Shown: one piece after another, positions 1 through 6,846 of the stretch
Numbering within the stretch: the stretch's first letter is position 1
Layout: the number at the start of each line of letters is the position of its first letter
Assembly: GCA_026985095.1 (NCBI GenBank)
Contig: JALSQW010000064.1
Coordinates: 46,091 to 110,090, forward strand
DNA from: Acidimicrobiia bacterium
GTDB taxonomy: Bacteria; Actinomycetota; Acidimicrobiia; Spongiisociales; UBA5794
Direction: 5' to 3'
DNA length: 64,000 nt
Made by a program: the position numbers and the translations under genes
The notes under the pieces: model-generated
The model's database searches: none
The model's input: only the letters and a program-made list of their open reading frames with translations
Told to the model about the DNA's origin: nothing

Positions 1-1
1 G

Positions 2-685
2 ATGCTGGCGGCGCTCGAGTCGTCCCGTGAGCAACAGCGACGGCTCGTCAGGGACGCCGGCCACGAGCTGAAGACGCCCCTGACGGCGCTCAGAGCCAAC
101 ATCGAGTTGCTGGCCAAGGCGGAGGATCTGCCCGCCGCCGAGCGAGCCGCCCTGGTGGCGAGTCTGGAGGCCGAGGTGGTCGAGCTGACCGACCTGGTGG
201 GCGAGGTCGTCGACGTGGCGTCGGACCGGTACGCCGACGAGCCCATCGAACGGATCGACCTCGGCGAGCTCGCCACCGACGCCGCCGAGCGATGGTCCCG
301 GCGGACGGGCCGGTCCATCTCGGTCCGAACCGACGCCGCGGGCGTGGTCGAGGGTCGGGCGGCGGCGCTGCGCCGTGCCCTCGACAATCTCCTCGACAAC
401 GCCGACAAGTGGAGCCCGCCGGAGGCTCCGATCGTGATCGACATCGGCGGGGCGCGGGTCACCGTGATCGACCGGGGCCCGGGGATCGCCCCCGAGGATC
501 AGGACCGGGTGTTCGACCGGTTCTACCGCTCCGCCGACGCCCGCCGTCTCCCCGGTTCGGGACTCGGCCTATCGATCGTGCGCCAGATCGCCGAGGACCA
601 CGGCGGGTCGGTGTTCGCAGAGGCGGCCAGCGACGGCGGCGCCGCGGTGGGGTTCGATCTCGGCGCCGCCCACCGAGGTTCCTGA
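2..685 (+). CDS. sensor histidine kinase, C-terminal part
   Basis: Catalytic half of a two-component sensor kinase, cut off by the window edge. It autophosphorylates a histidine and passes the phosphate to a response regulator that must lie outside the window. Visible blocks are the H-box HELKTPL with phospho-acceptor His21 of the visible part, the N-box DNLLDNADKW, the G1 box DRGPGIAPEDQ, the F-box VFDRFYR and the G2 box GSGLGLSIVRQ; order and spacing are normal for HisKA plus HATPase_c. The sensor, membrane and HAMP parts should be upstream, so the first ATG seen here is not the true start. The next gene has response-regulator-like repeats in its promoter and is the probable target. Confidence 0.93.
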   Translation: MLAALESSREQQRRLVRDAGHELKTPLTALRANIELLAKAEDLPAAERAALVASLEAEVVELTDLVGEVVDVASDRYADEPIERIDLGELATDAAERWSRRTGRSISVRTDAAGVVEGRAAALRRALDNLLDNADKWSPPEAPIVIDIGGARVTVIDRGPGIAPEDQDRVFDRFYRSADARRLPGSGLGLSIVRQIAEDHGGSVFAEAASDGGAAVGFDLGAAHRGS

Positions 686-690
686 CCCCT

Positions 691-721
691 CTCAGGTCCT
701 TCTCAGGTGCGCTTCACAGGT
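691..721 (+). promoter_or_regulatory. direct repeats, probable response-regulator site
   Basis: CTCAGGT occurs at 691-697 and again at 702-708, exactly 11 bases apart; a related CACAGGT lies at 715-721. Half-sites repeated once per helical turn are typical of OmpR/PhoB-type regulators. They begin 6 bases after the sensor kinase stop and end 57 bases before the next gene, so they are placed to activate that gene. Confidence 0.5.
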
Positions 722-777
722 CCCTGACATGACCCTCGGATGCTGTGGTCACGCGATGCTCGAGAAAGGAGCACACC

Positions 778-1257
778 ATGAAGCGGATCATCGCATCCAT
801 GTTGGCTGCCGGCGTTCTCGTCGGCGGCGCCGGTACGGCGGCGGTCGTCGCCGTCACCCCGGCGGTGGCCCAGGAGGCCGAGACGACGACCGAGGCCAAG
901 CCGCCACGACCGGCCGTCGTGCTGTCGGACGTCCTCGAGGCGCTGGTCGCCGATGGGACCATCACCCAGGGTCAGGCGGACGCCATCGTCGTCGCCATGC
1001 AGGCCAAGGTGGAGCAGCTCAAGGAGCAGTTCCCGAACGCCGGGCGTCGGCGCGGCCTCGGACCGAAGGTGAGGGAGTTCCTCGACGACGGTGTCATCAC
1101 CGCCGACGAGCTGGCACAGCTCCCCGACGGGCATCCCCTGCGGGACCCGGACGGGCCCGCCGCCGAGTACCTGGACGACGGCCAACTGACCAAGGACGAG
1201 CTGCAGCAGATGCGCCAGACGTTCATCGACCAGCGACAGGCCGCCCAGGGCGCCTGA
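778..1257 (+). CDS. small secreted protein with helical DG-I/L repeats
   Basis: A 159-residue exported protein of unknown function. The N-terminus MKRIIASMLAAGVLVGGAG is a signal peptide with probable cleavage near AVAQ|EAE (about residue 34). The mature part contains three versions of a short helix-turn-helix pattern of the form L-x-DG-x-I/L-T-x-x-(Q/E)L: VADGTITQGQ, LDDGVITADE and LDDGQLTKDE. These resemble degenerate EF-hand or SHOCT-like modules, but calcium binding cannot be claimed. The ATG at 778 was chosen because AGAAAGGAG sits just upstream and the signal peptide starts there; an in-frame upstream start would only add a poor extension. It is followed by a strong hairpin, so it is a single-gene unit after the sensor kinase. 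Confidence 0.8.
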   Translation: MKRIIASMLAAGVLVGGAGTAAVVAVTPAVAQEAETTTEAKPPRPAVVLSDVLEALVADGTITQGQADAIVVAMQAKVEQLKEQFPNAGRRRGLGPKVREFLDDGVITADELAQLPDGHPLRDPDGPAAEYLDDGQLTKDELQQMRQTFIDQRQAAQGA

Positions 1258-1273
1258 GCGCCCAGCGCGCCAC

Positions 1274-1301
1274 GGAGCCCGCCGATCCCTCGGCGGGCTC
1301 C
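1274..1301 (+). terminator. hairpin terminator
   Basis: A perfect 12-bp stem (GGAGCCCGCCGA paired with TCGGCGGGCTCC) with a TCCC loop, starting 16 bases after the stop of the secreted protein gene. There is no U-run, as is common in high-GC actinobacteria. Confidence 0.7.
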
Positions 1302-1320
1302 GCCGCGTCGGCGGCCGCGG

Positions 1321-1328
1321 TATAGGGT
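1321..1328 (+). promoter_or_regulatory. -10 element, probable leaderless promoter
   Basis: TATAGGGT ends 8 bases before the ATG of the glycerate kinase gene, and no Shine-Dalgarno sequence is present. Transcription would begin at or next to the start codon. Confidence 0.5.
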
Positions 1329-1336
1329 TCGTCTCC

Positions 1337-2608
1337 ATGGACCGCCGCCAGATCCTCATCGACGCCTGGACCGCCGGCGTCGCCGCGGTCGAGCCGCGCC
1401 GGTCGGTGCGAGGCGCGATCACCGTGAGCGACGACGGGACCGTCGCGTGTGGAGGGGCAGTCGTCGGACGACCGGTGAAGATCTCCGTCGCTGCCTTCGG
1501 GAAGGCATCGGTGGCGATGGCGACCGGGCTGTCCGAGGCCATCGGCGACCTTCCCGCCGACGGGGTGATCGTCGCCCCGCAGCCGTCGGGTGGGCCGTGG
1601 CCGGTCGTCGTCGGTGGCCATCCCACCCCGACCGAGGGAAGCGTCCGCGGGGGCACGGCGATCCTCTCGCTGGCCAGATCGGCCGGGCCGGAGCATCTCC
1701 TGGTCTGCCTGGTGTCGGGGGGTGGCTCGGCCCTCGTCGAGGTTCCCGCCGCCGGGCTGACCCTGCCCGATCTCGTGGCGAGCAACGATCTGTTGCTGCG
1801 AGCAGGGGCCGACATCGTTCAGATCAACACGGTCCGCAAGCATCTGTCGGCGATCAAGGGCGGCCGGCTCGCCGAGGCGGCCGAGCGCGCAGCGCTCCTG
1901 ACGCTGATCCTGTCCGATGTCGTCGGTGATCCGCTCGACGTGATCGCCTCGGGGCCCACCGTGCCCGACCCGACGACCTACGCCGACGCGTTGGCGGTCG
2001 TCGAGCGCTTCGATCTGGCTCGACGACTTCCCTCCCCGGTCCTCGGTCACCTCCGAGCCGGTGCCGCGGGTGTGTTCCCCGAGACCCCGAAGACGGCCCA
2101 CCCCCATCAGCATCTCAGGCTCGTCGGGAACGGCGCCAAGGCCGCGCGGGCCGCCGCCGAAGCCGTGGGCAGAGTCGGGTCGTCCGCTCGTGTCGTGACG
2201 ACGACGCTGACGGGCGAGGCCCGCGAGGCGGGGCCGAAGGCGGCGACCGCCCCCGTCGACACCGACGTCGGTGTCTACGCCGGGGAGACGACGGTCACGG
2301 TCAGGGGCAACGGTCGGGGTGGCCGGAACCAGGAGGCGGCGCTCGCCGCCGCCATCGCCATCGCCGGGACCGACGCCGTGTTCCTGGCCGCCGGGACCGA
2401 CGGCATCGACGGGCCCACCGACGCGGCGGGCGCCGTCGTCGACGGCGGCACCGTCGCCAGAGGAGCGGCCGCCGGCCTCGATGCCGCGGAGCATCTGGAA
2501 CGCAACGACTCGTATCGGTACCTCGCCGCGACGGGCGACCTGCTGATCACCGGCCCCACGGGAACCAACGTCGCCGACCTGTGGTTGGCGTGGCCGCGGA
2601 GCTCATGA
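1337..2608 (+). CDS. glycerate 2-kinase, MOFRL family
   Basis: A 423-residue cytoplasmic kinase of the GckA/TtuD family, which phosphorylates D-glycerate to 2-phosphoglycerate. It links photorespiratory, serine or sugar-acid breakdown to glycolysis. The N-terminal DUF4147 part shows the SGGGSALVEVPA loop (about residue 130) and NTVRKHLSAIKGGRLA. The C-terminal MOFRL domain shows GGRNQEAALAAAIA and FLAAGTDGIDGPTDAAGAVVD. Length and both domains are normal. It stands alone between a terminator and the accessory island and has its own leaderless promoter. Assignment to the family is firm; the exact substrate (glycerate rather than hydroxypyruvate-type compounds) is by family. Confidence 0.9.
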   Translation: MDRRQILIDAWTAGVAAVEPRRSVRGAITVSDDGTVACGGAVVGRPVKISVAAFGKASVAMATGLSEAIGDLPADGVIVAPQPSGGPWPVVVGGHPTPTEGSVRGGTAILSLARSAGPEHLLVCLVSGGGSALVEVPAAGLTLPDLVASNDLLLRAGADIVQINTVRKHLSAIKGGRLAEAAERAALLTLILSDVVGDPLDVIASGPTVPDPTTYADALAVVERFDLARRLPSPVLGHLRAGAAGVFPETPKTAHPHQHLRLVGNGAKAARAAAEAVGRVGSSARVVTTTLTGEAREAGPKAATAPVDTDVGVYAGETTVTVRGNGRGGRNQEAALAAAIAIAGTDAVFLAAGTDGIDGPTDAAGAVVDGGTVARGAAAGLDAAEHLERNDSYRYLAATGDLLITGPTGTNVADLWLAWPRSS

Positions 2609-2784
2609 ACCGGAACGGCACCGCCGTCGAGACTTCGGCGGCTCTCGTGATCACGTCGGAGTGCGCCTCGCTCAGCGGTCGCCGAGAGATGACTTCTGCC
2701 GGAGAGGACAGCGAGGTGCGAGAACCCGGGAGGTCGACACCGTCGTGGCCGGTACCGGGATTGTGGCAATCGTCTCGGATGCCC

Positions 2785-2811
2785 TTGACGTGTGTGTGTG
2801 TGTGTCAAGAT
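2785..2811 (+). promoter_or_regulatory. candidate promoter with a TG-repeat spacer
   Basis: TTGACG (2785-2790) is a near-perfect -35 box. It is followed by an alternating GT tract (2790-2805) and a weak -10, CAAGAT (2806-2811), 15 bases after the -35. TTGAC and GTCAA (2804-2808) also form an inverted repeat around the tract. It lies about 50 bases before the first gene of the island, with no other gene in between. The 255-base gap from 2609 to 2863 holds nothing else recognisable. Confidence 0.4.
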
Positions 2812-2863
2812 CGGACGAGTGGAAGCCTCGGGCAGCGGCCGTGGTCAATGAAGGGAGATGACC

Positions 2864-3253
2864 ATGGCTCGAGTAGGCGGACGTCGATGGTTCTCGATGT
2901 TGACCATCGTCGCCTTCTTCGTGATCGCCATCACCGGTACGGCGTTGGCGGCCAGCCGGAACAACGTCCTGTTCCCCAACGGCTGTCGAATCGACGAGTG
3001 GAACGGTTACTCGTTGTGGCGCGACCAGGCGGACGGCAAGACGCATGAGGACTACGGCTGCGAGCTGATCAAGGTGAAGATGCGCTACTACGACCCGAAT
3101 CGTGGCTTCTGGGTCACTGGCTCATCGGCATGGAGCGCCGGCGACTCCAACCGGGATGTGAGAATCCACAAGTACACGGACCGGGTGCCCGCATGGACCG
3201 ACCATCTCGGGAAGGCCAACGGGATCGCATGGGGACAGAAGCTCTGGTACTAG
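2864..3253 (+). CDS. small secreted protein, first gene of the export-like island
   Basis: A 129-residue exported protein that I do not recognise. Residues 1-29 are a clear signal peptide (arginines, a hydrophobic stretch from about 10 to 26, and ALA|AS at 27-31). The mature part of about 100 residues is rich in Trp, Tyr, Asp and Lys and has exactly two cysteines (Cys41 and Cys66), which could form a disulfide; it ends GQKLWY. The ATG at 2864 is preferred because AAGGGAG lies 6 bases upstream; the in-frame ATG at 2858 directly abuts that site. There is a faint resemblance in size, signal peptide and aromatic/Gly/Ser composition to lactococcin 972-type bacteriocins, not enough to name it. It heads a co-directional set with a lipoprotein, adaptor, ATPase and permease. 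Confidence 0.75.
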   Translation: MARVGGRRWFSMLTIVAFFVIAITGTALAASRNNVLFPNGCRIDEWNGYSLWRDQADGKTHEDYGCELIKVKMRYYDPNRGFWVTGSSAWSAGDSNRDVRIHKYTDRVPAWTDHLGKANGIAWGQKLWY

Positions 3254-3327
3254 GCCCCGAAGTGGGCATCCGCATACGTGGGGTCGGCCAACAGGCCGGC
3301 CCCACGCTCCGACCGACGGCCGCCTGG

Positions 3328-3333
3328 TAGGGT
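3328..3333 (+). promoter_or_regulatory. -10 element before the lipoprotein gene
   Basis: TAGGGT, preceded by GG, ends 11 bases before the ATG of the lipoprotein gene. It may give the lipoprotein, adaptor and transporter genes a promoter separate from that of the secreted protein. Confidence 0.35.
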
Positions 3334-3344
3334 CGGGTGAGCGC

Positions 3345-3977
3345 ATGAATCGGGTCGTGCTCGTCACCGTCGTAGCGTTGCTTGTCGTCTCGTGTCGGCC
3401 GGCCGTCCAGCAGCGGCCTTCGACCCCCTCGTCGGTCTTCCCGACCTCAGTGGCCGGGCCGGCAACGACCGCACCCCAGCTTCAGGAGCACGCAGCCAGG
3501 ACTGCCGAGATACTCGGCGATGGCGTGGTGACGACCGCGGAGATGGGAGCGGCCTACTCGTTGTATATCGGCTGCATGGAGGAGGGAGGGGCGCACGGGA
3601 GCTACGCGTTCGATCTCAGTGTCGGGCCGGGGATGAGGATCAACTATTGGGTACCGGGCGACGACCAGGAGGGAACACGATCCGAGGCGTTGGACCAGAA
3701 GTGCCAGGGCCTTCTGGCAGATGTCGAGACCGTCTACTTCGAACAACATCCCCAGACGGAGGGCCAGCGCGCGTTGGAAGCCGACCGTCTGGCATCCTGC
3801 CTCCTCGCAGCATTGCCGGAGGGCCGTACCATCCAACTCGGCAACGACCCGGATCGTGCGGCGATCGAGGCACTGATCGCGGACATCGAATCGGACCCAT
3901 CGGCTGATCCCGCCGAATACGAGGCGATCTCGGACTGCGAGGTGTTCAGTGGTTTCGGACCCTGGCGCTCCTTCTGA
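3345..3977 (+). CDS. lipoprotein with spaced cysteines (CM-x3-G type)
   Basis: A 210-residue lipoprotein without a named family. The signal sequence ends in the lipobox VVSC with lipid-bearing Cys17, followed by a Ser/Pro/Thr linker to about residue 43. The globular part has four further cysteines at 77, 120, 152 and 198. Cys77 begins the pattern CMEEGG, resembling the CM-x3-G motif of small actinobacterial lipoproteins that often sit beside peptidoglycan-binding adaptors and ABC transporters (recalled association, not checked). Four mature cysteines suggest two disulfides outside the membrane. It overlaps the adaptor gene by 29 bases. It could be a substrate-binding, chaperone or immunity component; none is proven. 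Confidence 0.8.
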   Translation: MNRVVLVTVVALLVVSCRPAVQQRPSTPSSVFPTSVAGPATTAPQLQEHAARTAEILGDGVVTTAEMGAAYSLYIGCMEEGGAHGSYAFDLSVGPGMRINYWVPGDDQEGTRSEALDQKCQGLLADVETVYFEQHPQTEGQRALEADRLASCLLAALPEGRTIQLGNDPDRAAIEALIADIESDPSADPAEYEAISDCEVFSGFGPWRSF

Positions 3978-5085
3978 CCCGTACCCCCGCTCTAAGGGGC
4001 GGAACTCTCCTTGGCGCTGGTTCGCCTTCGGGCTTGCCATCGGACTCGTCGTTGCGCCTGCTGTCGGCCTCGCGTGGGTATTGACCACAACGACCGATCG
4101 AGTGCCCGACCTCGAGGTCTCGCCTCAGCCTGTGTACACCCTCCCGGCAACGAGCACCGATGATGAGGCGCGGGCAGTCCGCGTCCTCCCGACCTTCGGA
4201 GAGCCCGTGACCCTTCGCTCCTCGGGCCTGGACGGGGTCGTGACCGATGTCCTCGTGCGTCCTGGAGAGACGATTCGAACCTGGGACGAGGTCCTTGCCG
4301 TCAACGGGGTCATGCGGATCGCGGCTGCAACCGATCGACCGTTCCACCGCACGTTGCGATTCGGATCCGAGGGAGACGACGTCCTGATGTTGGAGCATCT
4401 CCTTGCATCATCCGGCCGGATCGAATCGGTTCCCGACCGCGTTTACGACCGCGGCACCGTTGCCGCGATCAAGGAGCTCGAGCGTAGCCTGGGAGTTGAC
4501 CGACCGACCGGCGAGTTCGATCCGGGCCTCGTGATCTGGCTTCCGGCACCCACGGTGCAGGTCGACGAGCTTGATGTCTCAGTGCTCGATCCGGCACCCA
4601 CACTGGGTGAGGTCATCGTCGAAGGTGCGCGGCCGCTGCGGCGCCTGCAACTCACCGAGCCGACCGGCGACCGGCTCGCGGGAATCGAACCAGGGAGCTA
4701 CGAGTTGGTCGTCGATGGGACGGTGCTGGGCATCGTCGACGATCCCGACGCCCTCGGAGCGACCGTTCGCCAAGCCTTCCGTCGTCTGATGCATCAGGCA
4801 GGAGCTGATTCGACACCCGACGCGTACGGGATGGACGGCGTCATTCGACTCATCCAGCCTCGACGCTCGACACTCGTGCCAACCTCGTCCGTCATGACGG
4901 ACCATACGGGTGAACAGACCTGCATCTGGGTCAAGGAAGAGGGGGACCACCGGGTGGTGCCGATCACGGTCGAGGGCGGGTCACTCGGAGCGACCCAGAT
5001 CGCTGAGCCTCTCGATGACGAGATCGAGATCCTGGTGAACCCTGTCGACGTCCTCGAGGCACCGCAGTGCCCATCCTCCTCGTAG
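3949..5085 (+). CDS. membrane-anchored adaptor with peptidoglycan-binding domain
   Basis: A 378-residue MacA/HlyD-like periplasmic adaptor. A cytoplasmic tail of about 24 residues is followed by one membrane helix (about 25-46). The first half of a barrel-sandwich (lipoyl-like) fold follows at about 85-125 (SSGLDGVVTDVLVRPGETI). A PG_binding_1 domain lies at about 135-198 (LRFGSEGDDVLMLEHLL through YDRGTVAAIKELERSLGV). The C-terminal beta part ends with TCIWVKEEG and a VVPITVEGG strand typical of adaptors. The start is GTG at 3949, inside the lipoprotein gene; the ATPase gene starts inside this one. A peptidoglycan-binding adaptor tied to a MacB-like transporter suggests export across, or action on, the cell wall. 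Codon choice is unlike the nearby housekeeping genes: 17 of its first 53 codons end in A or T. Confidence 0.85.
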   Translation: MVSDPGAPSDPYPRSKGRNSPWRWFAFGLAIGLVVAPAVGLAWVLTTTTDRVPDLEVSPQPVYTLPATSTDDEARAVRVLPTFGEPVTLRSSGLDGVVTDVLVRPGETIRTWDEVLAVNGVMRIAAATDRPFHRTLRFGSEGDDVLMLEHLLASSGRIESVPDRVYDRGTVAAIKELERSLGVDRPTGEFDPGLVIWLPAPTVQVDELDVSVLDPAPTLGEVIVEGARPLRRLQLTEPTGDRLAGIEPGSYELVVDGTVLGIVDDPDALGATVRQAFRRLMHQAGADSTPDAYGMDGVIRLIQPRRSTLVPTSSVMTDHTGEQTCIWVKEEGDHRVVPITVEGGSLGATQIAEPLDDEIEILVNPVDVLEAPQCPSSS

Positions 5086-5696
5086 ACGTGAGCTTCGGGT
5101 ACCGGTCTGGTCCGCGCGTCGTGAGCGACGCCACGGTGACGATCCATGAAGGCGAGACGTTGGCCTTCGTCGGGCCGTCGGGATCAGGGAAGACGACCAT
5201 GCTCAACCTCATCGGCGGGCTGCTTCGCCCCACCGCAGGCGTCATCGAGCGGAGCGGACCGGTGGTCCCAGGGCCGGATCCAACGTGGGTGTTCCAAACC
5301 CCTCTCGTGTTCGCCGGTCGGTCGGTGGTCGAGAATGTCGCCGCCGGTCTCCTCTCATCGGGTCTCCCTACCACCGTGCGACGGGAACTGGCGATGCAAC
5401 TCCTCGATCGGCTCGGGCTCGGGTCGGTGGCGGAGCGCCGCGCCCGTACACTGTCGGGCGGGCAGCTCCAGCGTGTGTCGATCGCACGGGCATTGGTCGG
5501 ACGTCCGTCGTTGATCCTGGCCGACGAACCGACCGGCGAGCTCGATCGATCGACGACGCGGCTTGTGGTCGACACGATGCTGGACGTCCGAAGCGCAGGG
5601 TCGATCTTGGTCTTTGCCACTCACGACGAGGAGGTCGCGGGTCGATGCGATCGGAGGATCGCGATCGAAGACGGCCGAATCAGGGAGATCGAGTGA
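5067..5696 (+). CDS. ABC transporter ATPase, MacB/LolD-like
   Basis: A 209-residue cytoplasmic ATPase that powers the permease encoded next. Walker A is GPSGSGKT (36-43), the Q-loop glutamine is in WVFQTP (about 77), the signature is LSGGQ (129-133), Walker B is LILADEPTGELD (149-160) and the switch histidine is in ATHDEE (about 186). The DEPTGELD form is characteristic of the MacB/LolD/FtsE group, whose members drive mechanical work on extracytoplasmic substrates rather than transmembrane import. GTG start at 5067, overlapping the adaptor gene by 19 bases. Complete, with all catalytic motifs intact. Confidence 0.93.
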   Translation: MPILLVDVSFGYRSGPRVVSDATVTIHEGETLAFVGPSGSGKTTMLNLIGGLLRPTAGVIERSGPVVPGPDPTWVFQTPLVFAGRSVVENVAAGLLSSGLPTTVRRELAMQLLDRLGLGSVAERRARTLSGGQLQRVSIARALVGRPSLILADEPTGELDRSTTRLVVDTMLDVRSAGSILVFATHDEEVAGRCDRRIAIEDGRIREIE

Positions 5697-6796
5697 CCTA
5701 CTGGCGACCACGCGTCATCATCCGCGAGATCACCCTCTCGCTTGCGGCGAACACCTGGCGAGCATGGGCGTTGTTCGCCGTGGCCGTCGGCCTCATCCTC
5801 GCCGTCTCTTCGACGGAGCAGATCCAGGTCGAGCGAGCGCTCGCCGCGGAGCACGCCCAGGCTCTCGCCGGGAAGTACACCTACAGGATCGGCGCCGTCC
5901 CAACCGATGCGACCGGCGAGACGCCAGGCCTCCATGCGGGACGCTGCGTGGCTCTCGGTTCCCGGGATCATGTACTCGCGGCCGCGGGTTTCACGCTTAC
6001 CGATCCGGTGACGTTGGCACGAGCACCGGGCCAGCAAGCCGAGCTCGCCGTGGGTGTCGGCCCCGTCGCCGCGCTCTGGAGCGGCGAGAAGGAACGGCGC
6101 GGTGCGCCATCGGCCTCGTTGCTGGTACCGGTTGATATGGCCGACGCGATCGGCCTGGCGGCAGGTCAAGGGCTGGTCGTCGACGGTCGCGCCTACCCGA
6201 CGACCGATACGTTCCGTCCCGGCCCTCGGATCCCCGAGGCGGCTGCGTGGCTGATCGCGACAGGACCACCGTCCGGCGCGGTGACCCAGTGCTGGGTGGA
6301 GTTCCCTGCCGCCGCGGCAGACGCCGGGGCGGCGGCGCTGCGAGCGTGGTTCGACCGAAACGGAGGCCAAGTCACCGTCTCGGCGGTGTTCGTCGCCGAT
6401 GACCTCACCATCGATCCGACGGTCGCATACGAGACCCGAGCGACCCGTGAGGGGTGGCTGGTCGTTGGGCTGGTGCTGGGCGGCATCTTGGCGATCGTCG
6501 GATGGTTCAAGCGGCCGGAGATCGCCCTGTATCGCACGTTGGGATCGGGTCCGATCCAGACCGCAGCCATCTTCAGCGCGCAGGGCACCGTCCTCTACTC
6601 CGGTGCTTGGCTCGTATCGGTGCTGCTGTTGGGACTTCGGGCTCTTGTGGCGTCTCCCCGTCCGCCAATCGACGCCCTCGTTCTGGGAGCGCGAGCGGGT
6701 CTGCTCACTGCGCTGGTCGGCATGGTCGCTCAGGTGATCGCGTTCGTGGCATTATCGAGTGGTGCCACGGTGCGCCAGATCAAGGATCGGGCGTGA
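5693..6796 (+). CDS. ABC transporter permease, FtsX/MacB-like
   Basis: A 367-residue membrane protein. One N-terminal helix (about 18-38) is followed by an extracytoplasmic domain of roughly 200 residues. Three helices follow: WLVVGLVLGGILAIVGW, then VLYSGAWLVSVLLLGL, then ALVGMVAQVIAFVAL. This is the 1+3 topology of FtsX/MacB permeases. The GTG start forms a GTGA overlap with the ATPase stop, so the two are co-translated. With the adaptor it would make a MacAB-like complex; no outer-membrane partner is present or expected if the host has a single membrane. The likely job is export, or extraction from the membrane, of the secreted protein or lipoprotein of the same cluster (inference). Confidence 0.82.
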   Translation: MTYWRPRVIIREITLSLAANTWRAWALFAVAVGLILAVSSTEQIQVERALAAEHAQALAGKYTYRIGAVPTDATGETPGLHAGRCVALGSRDHVLAAAGFTLTDPVTLARAPGQQAELAVGVGPVAALWSGEKERRGAPSASLLVPVDMADAIGLAAGQGLVVDGRAYPTTDTFRPGPRIPEAAAWLIATGPPSGAVTQCWVEFPAAAADAGAAALRAWFDRNGGQVTVSAVFVADDLTIDPTVAYETRATREGWLVVGLVLGGILAIVGWFKRPEIALYRTLGSGPIQTAAIFSAQGTVLYSGAWLVSVLLLGLRALVASPRPPIDALVLGARAGLLTALVGMVAQVIAFVALSSGATVRQIKDRA

Positions 6797-6830
6797 GGGG
6801 TTGGCGTGGCCATCGACCGGTGGTTCAGAT

Positions 6831-6846
6831 CCTGACCGAGGTCAGG
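6831..6846. terminator. weak convergent hairpin
   Basis: CCTGACC and GGTCAGG pair perfectly with a 2-base loop, between the convergent permease and hydrolase genes; it includes the hydrolase stop codon. The stem is short, so it is a weak candidate for a two-way terminator. Confidence 0.3.

Noticed and set aside
2581..3048. A 155-codon plus-strand frame between the glycerate kinase and the secreted protein.
   Set aside because: No motif or ribosome site. It overlaps the secreted protein gene in another frame and includes the TG tract as Cys/Val repeats.
2864..3253. Naming the secreted protein a lactococcin 972-type bacteriocin.
   Set aside because: Shared traits are only size, signal peptide and aromatic residues. 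The two cysteines and the neighbouring genes do not match the known clusters.
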